This document shows, piece by piece, positions 28,735 through 38,138 of a stretch of DNA of 64,000 nt (its first letter is position 1; every line of letters begins with the position of its first letter). The position numbers were made by a program, and so were the translations under genes. The notes beneath the pieces were generated by a model, which did not search any database, had not been told where the DNA came from, and worked only from the letters and a program-made list of their open reading frames with translations. Origin of the DNA: Caulobacter sp. 73W (GTDB lineage Bacteria; Pseudomonadota; Alphaproteobacteria; Caulobacterales; Caulobacteraceae); assembly GCF_041021955.1 (NCBI RefSeq), contig NZ_CP158375.1:1-64000 (forward strand), given 5' to 3'.

Positions 28735-28765
28735 AAAAAGGGCGGCGAGCCGAAGCTCGCCGCCC
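28735..28765 (-). terminator. Factor-independent terminator of the TonB receptor gene
   Basis: On the minus strand GGGCGGCGAGC, a TTCG loop and GCTCGCCGCCC form an 11-pair stem followed by five T residues. It begins 23 bases after the receptor stop codon. The stem, tetraloop and T-run make this a strong call. Confidence 0.93.
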
Positions 28766-28788
28766 TCCATTCAGGCTACGTCGCGCTC

Positions 28789-31747
28789 TTAGTACTTGAG
28801 CGTGGCGTTGATGAAGAACATCCGGCCCAGAACGTCATAGACGGCCGGGAAGCCGCTGTTCGACGGCGAGGCGTTGCCGGCCAGGATCGGATAGGATTCC
28901 TGGGTCAGGTTGCGCACGCCACCGGTCAGGTTGACGTTGTCGGTGACCTTCCAGTCGGCCGACAGATCGATGTAGTTCTTCACGCCGATCTTCTCGACCA
29001 CGTAGGTCGTGGCGTCGTTGCCGTCGCGCACGTCGTCCAGGAAGCTCCAGACGAGGTTCAGGCCAACATTCTCATACGACCAGTTGATGGCCGTGCGCAG
29101 CTTGTGACGCGGCAGCGGCACGCCTTGCGGGTTGATGTTGGTGTTGGCGCAGGTCGAACCGAACTGGTCGATGCAGTTCTTGACCGAAGCCAGGGCGTCC
29201 GGCTGGAACGAATTCTTCCAGCTGTTGGTGTAGAGCGACTTGATCGAGATTCCGCCCACGTCCGGCAGACCCACGTCGGTCAGGTCGAAGCGGTAGCTGA
29301 CGCCGACGTCGATGCCTTCGTTCTTCAGGAAGCCGCCGTTGACGTTGGCCGCCTGCACGAAGTCGATCGAGCCGTTCGGCAGACGACGGATCGCCTGGCA
29401 GTACGGCGAAGCCGCGTTGCCGTTCACCGTCGAGCCGTAGCAGATGTTCATGATGCTCTGGGTCGAGCCGCCGAAGCTGGTGATCACCTTCTCGATCGAG
29501 ATGTCGTAGTAGTCGACGGTGATGGCCAGGCGCGGGATGAACGACGGCTGGTAGACGAAGCCGGCGGTGAAGGTCTCGGCCACTTCCGGCTCGAGGTTCG
29601 GGTTGCCGCCGTTCAGGGTCTGGGTCTGAGCATTGGCCGCGATCGTGCCGACGAGATTCGCCGCCAGACCGGAGTTGATGCAGGCCTGACGCACCTGGGC
29701 GTTCGGAGCGCCACGAGCCGAGCAAGGATCGGTCGAGGTCGGGAAGCCGTTGCCCAGCGGCTGGAACAGTTCACCCACCGACGGCGTGCGGATAGCGCGG
29801 TTGAAAGAGGCGCGCAGACGCAGGTCGTCGTTGATCGCCCAGTCGCCGGCGATCTTGAAGGTCTTGGTCAGCTTGTCCTGGGTCGAGTAGTCGGCGATGC
29901 GGCCGGCCAGCTCCAGGTTCACCGACTGGGCGAACGGCAGGTCCTTGACGATCGGGATCAGGGTTTCGCCGTACAGCTCGTACGTGTCGAAGTCGCCCGA
30001 GACCGGCGGGGAGGCGTTGAAGCCGGTGACATTGCCGACGGCCAGATCCTGCGACGGACGGAAGTCGAAGGAACTCGTAGCGGTACTCGGCGCCCAGGGC
30101 GAAGCCGATGCCGCCGGCCGGCAGGGTGAAGAAGTTGTCGGTGTTGCCGCTGACGAAGGCCGCGCTCACCAGTTGCTCATAGTCCTGCGAGGACTCGATG
30201 CGGGTGCTGATGAAGTTGGCGGCGGCTGCGCTCAGATTGCCGCGGCCGAACAGATTGACCGGGACGCAGCCGTTGGACGGGTCCAGGCAGCCGGTGCCCG
30301 CGGCGTTCAGCAGCAGGCCTTGTTGAATGCGGGCCAGGCTGGTGTCGCCCAGCAGGGAGCTGGAGCCGTGGGTGTTGCCGTACTGGATGTAGGCTTCCCA
30401 GTTGCCGTTGATGCCGTCGAGATCGCCGCGCAGACCCAGTTGGGTCTGGAAGCCGTAGAAGTTGTACTTCTGGACGCGCGGGCCGACTTCGCTCAGGCGG
30501 CGGTTGAACACGCCGCTGACCGTGTCGAACAGACCGTCGCCGTCCGTGTCGACGTCGGTGTAGGTGCCGGCGGCCCACGAAGCGCTCGTTGGGATGGTGT
30601 ACGAGGTGCGCGAACCCAGGGTGTTCAGAGCCTGCTTGGCGGCGGGCGTCAGGAACGGGTTGTTGTCCAGGGTGAAGCGGAAGGTCCGGTTGCCGATCGG
30701 CGTTTCGGCCAGCTGAGTCGTCACGTTGGAGTAGACGAAGTTACCCTTGGCGAAGGCCTCGATCTTGTCGGTGACCTTGTAGCTGCCGAGCGCGGTGACC
30801 GAGTAGCGGGTCTGCGGGGTCTGCAGATAGTTGATGGGCGCGAAGTTGTAGTTGTCGGGATCGCCGGCATAGGCGCGGACGTCGCCGTTCGGCAGGAACA
30901 GGGCCGAGGTGGCGCTGGTCGCGGGCGAACCCGGAACCGTCGGGAAGGTGCCGGTGGCGAAGCTGTTGACGCGGCCGTCCTGCTGGCTGTTGGAGCCCGA
31001 CGGTATCAGGCCGACGCCAGCAGCGCGCTGAGCAGCCGAAGGCTCGCCCCAGGAGGTGGCCAGCAGGCCGCCGCGCTTGCCTTGGGTCAGCGGTTCGCGG
31101 TCGTTGTAGCCCAGCGACAGGACCACGTTGCCGCGGCCGTCGGCGAAGTTGGCGCCCATGGTGGCGTCAACCGAATAGATCGGGGCGTCCAGGTCGTCGG
31201 TGTTCTGGTAGCCGGCGGTGAACTGGAAGCCTTCGAAGTCCTTCTTCAGGACGAAGTTGACGACGCCGGCGATGGCGTCCGAACCGTAGACGGCCGAGGC
31301 GCCGCCGGTGACGACTTCAACGTTCTGGATCAGGGCGGGCGGGATCAGGTTGATGTCCACGACACCCGACTGGGTGGTCGGGGTCTGACGCTTGCCGTCG
31401 ACCAGCACCAGGGTGCGGACCGGGCCCAGACCGCGCAGGTTAACGGTGGCCGCGCCGCCCGAACCGTTGTTCACGGTCGAGGTCACGCCCGGAACCGCTT
31501 GCGGCAGGGTGTTGAGCAGGTTTTCGGTGTTCACCACGCCCTGCTGCTGCAGTTCCTTCTCGCCGACCGTCGCGATCGGGCTGGAGGAGACGAGGTCCGG
31601 GCGCGCGATGCGCGAGCCGGTGACGACGATCTCTTCGACCGCCACATCGTCTTGGGCGTAGGCTGCCGTCGCCGACAGGGCGGCGAAGGCCGCGCCGCAG
31701 ATCATGGAAGACGCGAGCAGGCGCTCACGCATGGACTTGGTATTCAA
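28789..31747 (-). pseudogene. TonB-dependent receptor, split by a one-base insertion as sequenced
   Basis: An outer-membrane active transporter. The N-terminus has a signal (RLLASSMICGAAFAALSATAAYA), a TonB box region (VEEIVVTGSRI) and a plug domain (VNLRGLGPVRTLVLVDGKR, YGSDAIAGVVNFVLKKD). The barrel ends in FFINATLKY. The frame breaks at GG 30070-30071: after EYRYEF the sequenced frame reads nonsense. Removing one base gives EYRYEFFDFRPSQDL, continuing without stops into the second part (LELAGRIADYSTQDKLTKTFKIAG). The repaired gene is exactly 986 codons. TTG 31747 is the best start because GGAGG lies eight bases upstream and the next ATG (31732) is too far from it. The substrate is unknown. 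Confidence 0.9.
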
Positions 31748-31934
31748 TATTCTATCCTCCGACGGCCGCGTGCGGCCAGCCCCTAGAAGAGTGGTGACGG
31801 CGTTCCCCCAACTGCCTTTCGGATCGCGGCCCGCGTCCGACTTCTTGCGAATCAGATCGCGGCGTTCGGTCCAGACAGACGGCGCCGGGTTCAGGGGTGT
31901 GACGGAGACGTGAAGCTCGAGGCTCACTTCTTGC
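31748..31934. promoter_or_regulatory. Upstream region of the TonB receptor gene
   Basis: This stretch separates the receptor start from the Lrp-side hairpin. It should hold the receptor promoter on the minus strand. I see no convincing -35/-10 pair or operator, and no separate gene. Confidence 0.3.
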
Positions 31935-31964
31935 GCCCCGCATTCCGATCGTGCGGAGCGGGGC
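31935..31964. other. Strong imperfect hairpin after the Lrp gene
   Basis: GCCCCGC at 31935-31941 pairs with GCGGGGC at 31958-31964. Inside, TCCG (31944-31947) pairs with CGGA (31954-31957), leaving a two-base bulge and a six-base loop. It lies about 50 bases after the Lrp stop and no T-run follows on either strand, so it may be a factor-dependent end or mRNA stabiliser. Confidence 0.4.
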
Positions 31965-32015
31965 GGCTTTCACTCAAAGTGTTGCTTTCCTGCACAGGGC
32001 AGGGAGCACGCTAAG

Positions 32016-32486
32016 TCAGACCGGGACAGCCGTGGTGTACTTCACCTGGCTGAGGGCGAAGTGCGACGCCGCCGTGGCGACGGCCGGGTGCTTGAGCAAG
32101 TCGTTCATCAGGAACCGCTCATAGGCGGTCACGTCCGGCACCACGACCCGCATCAGATAGTCCCATTCGCCGGACATGGAGTGGCACTCCATGATCTCCC
32201 CGCGTGTCTGAATGAAGGCTTCGAACTTCTGCCGATCGTCGCCGGTGTGCGACTTCATGCGTAGCTGGCACATGACATTGACGCCGCGCCCGACCTTTTC
32301 CGCATCGACCAGCCGGACCGCGTGCCGCAACAGGCCGGTCGCCTCCAGCGCCTTGATCCTGCGCCAGCACGATGCGGGCGAGGCGCCGACCTGATCGGCG
32401 AGCGCGGCATGACTCAATCCCGCGTCCTGCTGCAGGGCGCGGAGGATCCGGCGGTCGATATCGTCGAGGTGACTTGATTGTTTCAT
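32016..32486 (-). CDS. Lrp/AsnC-family regulator, probable regulator of aromatic amino acid catabolism
   Basis: A 156-residue Lrp/AsnC protein. The helix-turn-helix occupies about 8-60 (LDDIDRRILRALQQDAGLSHAALADQVGASPASCWRRIKALE). The effector-binding RAM domain follows, with GEIMECHSMSGEWDYLMRVVVPDVTAYERF, the usual ligand and dimer region. It is divergent from phhA with 94 bases between the starts, so one regulatory region could serve both. In other bacteria Lrp-type regulators next to phhA/hmg genes respond to Phe or Tyr; that role here is inferred from position. Confidence 0.9.
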   Translation of the reverse strand: MKQSSHLDDIDRRILRALQQDAGLSHAALADQVGASPASCWRRIKALEATGLLRHAVRLVDAEKVGRGVNVMCQLRMKSHTGDDRQKFEAFIQTRGEIMECHSMSGEWDYLMRVVVPDVTAYERFLMNDLLKHPAVATAASHFALSQVKYTTAVPV

Positions 32487-32580
32487 GTTGAGTGACGTTT
32501 GCGTGATCGTGTTTCACAAGATGACTCAAATGGCGCAAGTCTGAAAGCGTTTGATCAGGCTGATCGAATAGCATGTGGGG

Positions 32581-33450
32581 ATGAGCCAGTCCGCCAAGCC
32601 GCATGTACCGCCGCCGGGCGCGGCCACCGACTGGACCGTGCCCCAGAACTGGTCGGCCTATACGGCTGACGAGCATGGCATGTGGGACCTGCTGTTCGAT
32701 CGCCAGGCGCGGATGCTCAAGGGGCGGGTGACGCCCGCCTTCCTGCAGGGGATGGATGTCCTGCGGCTCTCCAAGCCCGGCATCCCTGATTTCGAAGAGC
32801 TGTCCGAGCGCCTGCAGAAGCTGACCGGCTGGTCTGTGGTCGCCGTGCCGGGGCTCGTGCCTGACGATGTGTTCTTCGAGCACATGGCCAATCGCCGCTT
32901 CGTCGCGGGCAACTTCATCCGCAAGCCTGAACAGATCGACTATCTGGAAGAGCCGGATGTCTTTCACGACGTCTTCGGCCACGTGCCGTTGCTCGCCAAC
33001 CCCGTCTTCGCAGACTACATGCAGGCTTACGGGGAGGGCGGTCTGCGCTCCTTGAAGTTCGGCTCGCTGGAAAAGCTGGCGCGGCTCTACTGGTACACGG
33101 TGGAGTTTGGCCTGATCCGCGAGGCTGGCGACCTGCATCTCTATGGGGCGGGCATCGTCTCCAGCTATGGCGAGTCCGTCTTCGCCCTGGATGATCCGTC
33201 GCCCAACCGCATCGGTTTCGATCTGAAGCGGGTGATGCGCACCCAGTACCGCATCGACGACTACCAGCAGACCTACTTCGTCATCGACAGCTTCGAGGAC
33301 CTGCTGCGTCAGACCCTCGATACCGATTTCGCGCCGCTCTACGCCGAGCTCGAAACCCTGCCTGATCTCGATACCGAAACCATCCTGCCTGACGACCGCG
33401 TCATCAATCGCGGCACCCAGGCCTACGCCAGACAAAGGGCGCGCTCATGA
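32581..33450 (+). CDS. phhA: Phenylalanine 4-hydroxylase
   Basis: A 289-residue pterin-dependent, non-haem iron monooxygenase converting phenylalanine to tyrosine. The iron ligands are His129 and His134 in FHDVFGHVPLLAN and Glu175 in YWYTVEFGLI, and the pterin-contact region YLEEPDVFHDV is intact. Length matches the single-domain bacterial enzyme. ATG 32581 is preferred; GTG 32575 adds two residues. Its TGA overlaps the ATG of the aminotransferase gene. A pterin carbinolamine dehydratase (phhB), often linked, is not in the window. Confidence 0.95.
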   Translation: MSQSAKPHVPPPGAATDWTVPQNWSAYTADEHGMWDLLFDRQARMLKGRVTPAFLQGMDVLRLSKPGIPDFEELSERLQKLTGWSVVAVPGLVPDDVFFEHMANRRFVAGNFIRKPEQIDYLEEPDVFHDVFGHVPLLANPVFADYMQAYGEGGLRSLKFGSLEKLARLYWYTVEFGLIREAGDLHLYGAGIVSSYGESVFALDDPSPNRIGFDLKRVMRTQYRIDDYQQTYFVIDSFEDLLRQTLDTDFAPLYAELETLPDLDTETILPDDRVINRGTQAYARQRARS

Positions 33451-34655
33451 TTGATCTCAACGCCGGGCACGCCGCCCTGTTCGACGGCCTGCGGCCCCAG
33501 GCGCCGGACGCCCTGCTGTCGCTGATCTCGCTGTTCCGCAACGATCCGCGCGAGCACAAGCTCGACCTCGGCGTGGGGGTCTACAAGACCGAAGAGGGCG
33601 TCACGCCCGTTCTGCGCGCGGTCAAGGCGGCCGAACGCATCCTGCTGGAGACGCAAGGCTCCAAGTCCTACCTCGGTCCCGAGGGCGACATGGGCTTCGT
33701 CGAGGCCCTGAAGCCGATCGTGTTCGGCGGCTCGGCCGGCGGCGAGGAACTGTTCGGCGTCCAGACCCCTGGCGGCACCGGCGCGCTGCGCCTGGCCTGT
33801 GAGCTGATCAATGCGGCGCGTCCTGGCGCTCGCGTCTGGCTGGGCACGCCGAGTTGGCCCAACCATGCGCCGATCATCGCTTCCGCCGGTCTGAAGACGG
33901 CGACCTATTCGTGGTTCGACCCGGTCACGCAGACGGTCCGCTTCGACGAGATGATGGCCGCGCTCAACAAGGCGCAGGCCGGCGATGTCGCCCTGCTGCA
34001 CGGCTGCTGTCACAACCCGACCGGCGCGGACCTGACGCTGGACCAATGGAAGACGGTCGCTCATGTCGTGGCCGCGCGCGGGCTGCTGCCGCTGATCGAC
34101 CTGGCCTATCAGGGTCTGGGCGAGGGGCTGGAGGCGGACGCCGCCGGCGCGCGCCTGGTGATCGAGGCGGTGGATGACGCCCTGGTCGCCTATTCCTGCG
34201 ACAAGAACTTCGGCCTCTACCGCGATCGGACCGGGGCGCTGTTCACGGTCAACCGAAACGCCGATCGGGCCGATCTGGTCCGCTCCAACATCCTGGCCCT
34301 GGCGCGCGCCAACTGGTCGATGCCGCCGGACCACGGCGGAGCTGTCGCCCGCATCGTGCTGGAAGACGCCGCTCTTGCCGCCGACTGGCGTGTGGAGCTG
34401 GAGGAGATGCGGGTCCGCATCGCCTCCGTGCGCGTTGCTCTGGCAGATGCTGATCCGCGCCTGGACGGCCTGCGCCGCCAGCACGGCATGTTCTCGCTGT
34501 TGCCGGTGAGCCCGGCGCAGGTCTCGCACCTGCGCAGCGCTCACGCCGTCTACATGGCCGGTTCCGGCCGCATCAACCTGGCCGGCCTGACCGCCGCCAC
34601 TGTTCCGGTTTTCGCGCAGGCCTTCGCCGCCTGCCTTGAGGGAGAATTCGCATGA
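33447..34655 (+). CDS. tyrB: Aromatic (aspartate-family) aminotransferase
   Basis: A 402-residue fold-type I PLP enzyme that most likely converts tyrosine to 4-hydroxyphenylpyruvate. Family marks are LDLGVGVYKTEEGVTPVLRAV, the GGTGALRLA phosphate loop, HGCCHNPTGADLT, and Lys253 in SCDKNFGLYRDRTGAL, which forms the internal aldimine. AspC and TyrB cannot be separated by motif alone; its place between phhA and hppD, overlapping both by four bases, argues for aromatic substrates. Confidence 0.9.
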   Translation: MIDLNAGHAALFDGLRPQAPDALLSLISLFRNDPREHKLDLGVGVYKTEEGVTPVLRAVKAAERILLETQGSKSYLGPEGDMGFVEALKPIVFGGSAGGEELFGVQTPGGTGALRLACELINAARPGARVWLGTPSWPNHAPIIASAGLKTATYSWFDPVTQTVRFDEMMAALNKAQAGDVALLHGCCHNPTGADLTLDQWKTVAHVVAARGLLPLIDLAYQGLGEGLEADAAGARLVIEAVDDALVAYSCDKNFGLYRDRTGALFTVNRNADRADLVRSNILALARANWSMPPDHGGAVARIVLEDAALAADWRVELEEMRVRIASVRVALADADPRLDGLRRQHGMFSLLPVSPAQVSHLRSAHAVYMAGSGRINLAGLTAATVPVFAQAFAACLEGEFA

Positions 34656-35725
34656 GCACCGTCACTGAAGGCAATCCGCTCGGTTTGGACGGCTTTGAAT
34701 TCGTCGAGTTCACCAGCCCGAACGCCGCGGCCATGACCGCCCTGATCGAGCAACTCGGCTTCGTCGCCTATTCCAAGCACCCGACCAAGGACCTGGTCCG
34801 TTACAAGCAGGGCCGCATCAACCTGCTGGTCAACCAGGAGACCACGGGCCAAGTCGCCGACTTCCGCGCTGACCACGGCCCGTCGGCCAGCGGCATGGCG
34901 TTCCGCGTGGCTGACGCCAAGCAGGCGTTCGACACCGCTATCGCCCGTGGCGCCAAAGCGGCGGACGCGGCGCGCGGCGCGCTGGGCGAGGGCAGCTATG
35001 TCCTGGAAGGCATCGGCGGCTCGTACCTCTATCTGGTCGATCGCCATGGCGCGAAGGGCTCGATCTATGACGCTTGGGAGAAGATCCCCGGCGCCGATGA
35101 AGCCGAGGCCGCCAACAATGTCGGCCTGGATCTGCTGGACCACCTGACCCACAACGTGCGTCGCGGCCAGATGCGGACGTGGTCGAGCTTCTACAACCAG
35201 ATCTTTGGTTTCGAAGAACAAAAGTACTTCGACATCAAGGGGCAGGCGACCGGCCTGTTCAGCCAGGCGATGATCGCGCCGGACAAGGCGATCCGCATCC
35301 CGTTGAACGAGAGCCAGGACGACAAGTCCCAGATCGAGGAGTTCATCCGCGAGTACAACGGCGAGGGCATCCAGCACCTGGCCCTGACGACGGCGAACAT
35401 CTACGACACGGTCGAGCGCCTGCGCGCCCGCGGCGTGAAGCTGCAGGACACCATCGAGACCTACTACGAGCTGGTCGACAAGCGCGTGCCCGGCCATGGC
35501 GAAGACCTGGAGCGTCTGCGCAAGAACCGCATCCTGATCGACGGCGCTGTCGGCGATGAGGGCTTGCTGCTGCAGATCTTCACCGAGAACCTGTTTGGGC
35601 CGATCTTCTTCGAGATCATCCAACGCAAGGGCAACGAGGGCTTCGGCAACGGCAACTTCCAGGCTCTGTTCGAATCCATCGAGCTCGACCAGATCCGTCG
35701 TGGCGTGATCAAGGTCGACGCCTAA
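34652..35725 (+). CDS. hppD: 4-hydroxyphenylpyruvate dioxygenase
   Basis: A 357-residue vicinal-oxygen-chelate enzyme turning 4-hydroxyphenylpyruvate into homogentisate. The C-terminal catalytic half supplies the iron ligands: His in LLDHLTHNVRRGQM, His in GIQHLALTT, and Glu in GPIFFEIIQRKG. The end GFGNGNFQALFESIELDQIRRGV is highly typical, as is the N-terminal GFEFVEFTSPN. It overlaps the aminotransferase stop and is followed by hmgA after 39 bases. Confidence 0.96.
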   Translation: MSTVTEGNPLGLDGFEFVEFTSPNAAAMTALIEQLGFVAYSKHPTKDLVRYKQGRINLLVNQETTGQVADFRADHGPSASGMAFRVADAKQAFDTAIARGAKAADAARGALGEGSYVLEGIGGSYLYLVDRHGAKGSIYDAWEKIPGADEAEAANNVGLDLLDHLTHNVRRGQMRTWSSFYNQIFGFEEQKYFDIKGQATGLFSQAMIAPDKAIRIPLNESQDDKSQIEEFIREYNGEGIQHLALTTANIYDTVERLRARGVKLQDTIETYYELVDKRVPGHGEDLERLRKNRILIDGAVGDEGLLLQIFTENLFGPIFFEIIQRKGNEGFGNGNFQALFESIELDQIRRGVIKVDA

Positions 35726-35764
35726 GCGTCACGCCCCTTAAGCGTCGCGCACCAGGGAGGCAGC

Positions 35765-37078
35765 ATGAACGACAGGCGTAACCAAGCGCCGGACGAGTAC
35801 GGGTCAGGGTTTGGCAACAGCTTCGCGTTCGAGGCCGTGGCCGGTGCGTTGCCCGTAGGCCGCAACTCGCCCCAGAAGGCGCCGTTCGGGCTCTATGCCG
35901 AGCAACTGTCGGGCAGCGCGTTCACCGCGCCCCGGCACGACAACCGGCGCTCGTGGCTCTATCGCCTGCGGCCGACGGCCAGCCATGCGCCGTTCCAGCC
36001 CTATGGCGGCGGCGAGCTGCTGCGTTCGGGGCCGTTCAACGAGGTCCCGCCCAGCCCCAACCGCATGCGCTGGGACCCGCTGGCGGCGCCTGCCGGGCCG
36101 ACCGACTTCGTCGACGGCCTGACCACCTATGGCGGCAACGGCGACGTGGCGACCAACAGCGGGATCGCCATCCACCTCTACGCGGCCAACCGCTCCATGC
36201 AGGGGCGAGTGTTCTGTGACGCCGACGGCGAACTGCTGATCGTGCCCCAGGCCGGCGGCGTGATGGTGGCGAGCGAGCTGGGACGCCTGTCGGTCGCCCC
36301 GGGCGAGATCTGCCTGATCCCGCGCGGCGTCCGCTTCCGGGTCGAGCTTATGGACGCGCAGGCGCGCGGCTATGTCTGCGAGAACTACGGCGCACCGTTC
36401 CGCCTGCCCGACCTTGGACCCATCGGCGCCAACGGCCTGGCCAACAGTCGGGACTTCCTGACGCCGACGGCCTGGTACGAGGACATCGACGAGCCGTGCG
36501 AGGTCGTCCAGAAGTTCCAGGGCGGTCTGTGGAGCACGACCCTGGATCACTCGCCGCTGGACGTGGTCGCCTGGCACGGCAATCTGGCGCCCTGCAAATA
36601 TGACCTGGCCCGGTTCAACACCATCGGCACGGTCTCCTACGATCATCCCGACCCGTCGATCTTCACGGTCCTGACCTCGCCGTCTGAGCAGCCTGGCACC
36701 GCCAACTGCGACTTCGTGATCTTCCCGCCGCGCTGGATGGTGGCCGAGGACACGTTCCGTCCGCCCTGGTTCCATCGCAACGTGATGAGCGAGTTCATGG
36801 GCCTGATCCACGGCGCCTATGACGCCAAGGTCGGCGGCTTCGCGCCCGGCGGCGCGTCGTTGCACAACTGCATGAGCGGCCATGGTCCGGACCAGGAGAG
36901 CTGGGAGAAGGCGACCAACGCCGAGCTGAAGCCGCACAAGATCGAAAACACCATGGCCTTCATGTTCGAGAGCCGTTGGGTGATCCGTCCCACACGCTTC
37001 GCGATGGAGACGCCGCTGATGCAGCTCGACTACGATGACTGCTGGACGGGCTTCGAGAAGGGCAGGCCGGTCGCTTGA
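35765..37078 (+). CDS. hmgA: Homogentisate 1,2-dioxygenase
   Basis: A 437-residue iron dioxygenase that opens homogentisate to maleylacetoacetate. It begins with the family's [18 protein letters not shown]. The ligands lie in [23 protein letters not shown] (His and Glu) and [13 protein letters not shown] (His). Length fits the family. A GGGAGG-type ribosome site precedes the ATG. The stop overlaps the TTG start of the Rieske gene. The next pathway enzymes, maleylacetoacetate isomerase and fumarylacetoacetase, are not in this operon. Confidence 0.97.
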
Positions 37079-37455
37079 CCGACGAGACGTCGTTTCGTCG
37101 CCTGTTCGCCACGCCCGCAGGGGTGCGGCTGGGGCCCATCGAACTGGTCGCCGACGGCAAGGCGCGCAATCTGGTGCTGGAGATCGGCGATGGCCGGTTT
37201 CATGGCTTCATCGTGCGCCGTGGTGAGGCTGTGTTCGGCTATGTGGACCGCTGCCCCCATGCCGGGCTTCCGCTGGCCCAGAAGCTGGACGACTATCTGA
37301 CGCCGGACGGCGGGCTGATCGCCTGCAGCTGGCATAGCGCCCTGTTCGAGATCGACAGCGGCGTCTGTGTCGGCGGGCCGTGCTTAGGACAGAAACTGAC
37401 GCCCTGGCCGGTCGAGGTCATTGATGGCGTCATCAAGACGAAGCAAGGGGACTGA
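37075..37455 (+). CDS. Small Rieske [2Fe-2S] protein
   Basis: A 126-residue single-domain Rieske ferredoxin-like protein. The two cluster-binding boxes are RCPHAGLPL (Cys-X-His) and [14 protein letters not shown] (Cys-X2-His), with about 20 residues between them. It starts at TTG 37075, overlapping the hmgA stop (TTGA), so it is coupled to homogentisate catabolism. Such proteins pass electrons to oxygenases, but hmgA and hppD need no external electron donor, so its partner is unclear. The SDR gene starts one base after its stop. Confidence 0.88.
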   Translation: MTDETSFRRLFATPAGVRLGPIELVADGKARNLVLEIGDGRFHGFIVRRGEAVFGYVDRCPHAGLPLAQKLDDYLTPDGGLIACSWHSALFEIDSGVCVGGPCLGQKLTPWPVEVIDGVIKTKQGD

Positions 37456-37456
37456 C

Positions 37457-38138
37457 ATGGCGCAACGGGTGATGGTGACGGGCGCACGGGGCGTGCTGGG
37501 CCGCGCCGTGGTCGAGGCGTTCCTCGCCGCCGGCGCCAAGGTGGCGGCTCCGGTGCGGGGTGAGGCTGCGAACGCATCATTCCCCGGCGAGGTTGTGGTG
37601 ATCGGCGGAGCCGATCTGAGCGACCCGGCGTCGGCCGCCTCCGCCTTCGTGCGCGCCAAGGAATCCCTGGGCGGCGTGGATGTCGTCGTGAATGTCGCCG
37701 GTGGCTTTACCTTCGAGATGATTTCCGAAGGTTCCTCAGAAGTCTTGGCGCGAAATGTTCGCGATCAATGTCGAGACCTGCGCCAACCTTTCTCGCGTGG
37801 CGGCGACCGGACTTTCGGACGGCGGCGCGATCATCAATGTCGGCTCCGCCGCGGCGACGACCGCCGGCGCCGGCATGGCCCCTTATGCCGCGTCGAAGGC
37901 GGCGGTGGCCAAGCTGACGGAAAGCCTGGCGGCCGAGCTGAAGGGCCGTGTGCGGGTCAACGCCGTGCTGCCGTCGATCATGGACACGCCGCGCAACCGC
38001 ACCGACATGCCCTCGGCCGATCCGGCGGCCTGGACCGCGCCCGCCGCCGTGGCGGACGCGATCGTGTTCCTGGCCTCGAACAAGGCGCGCGCCATCAACG
38101 GCGCCCTGGTGCCGGTGACCAACCCGGCAAGCGCCTAG
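37457..38138 (+). pseudogene. Short-chain dehydrogenase/reductase, broken by a one-base insertion as sequenced
   Basis: The first half has the NAD(P) motif VTGARGVLGRAVVEAFLAAGA and the NVAGG strand. The second half has IINVGSAA and the catalytic Tyr and Lys in YAASKAAV, followed by RVNAVLPSIMDTPRNR. The halves are in different frames. Removing one T of the TT at 37745-37746 gives SSEVWREMFAINVETCANLSR and a 226-residue SDR of normal length. As sequenced, the first frame runs on past the real end and the active-site half is lost. The gene closes the tyrosine operon. An uncorrected sequencing error is likely. Confidence 0.88.

Noticed and set aside
29771..29922. Two independent receptor genes at 28.8-31.7 kb
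   Set aside because: The second piece has no signal or plug and the first lacks the barrel end; one base correction joins them exactly.
29897..31786. 629-codon plus-strand frame opposite the TonB receptor
   Set aside because: Composition (Val/Gly/Arg/Asp/Gln) is that of an antisense shadow; no signal, ribosome site or domain.
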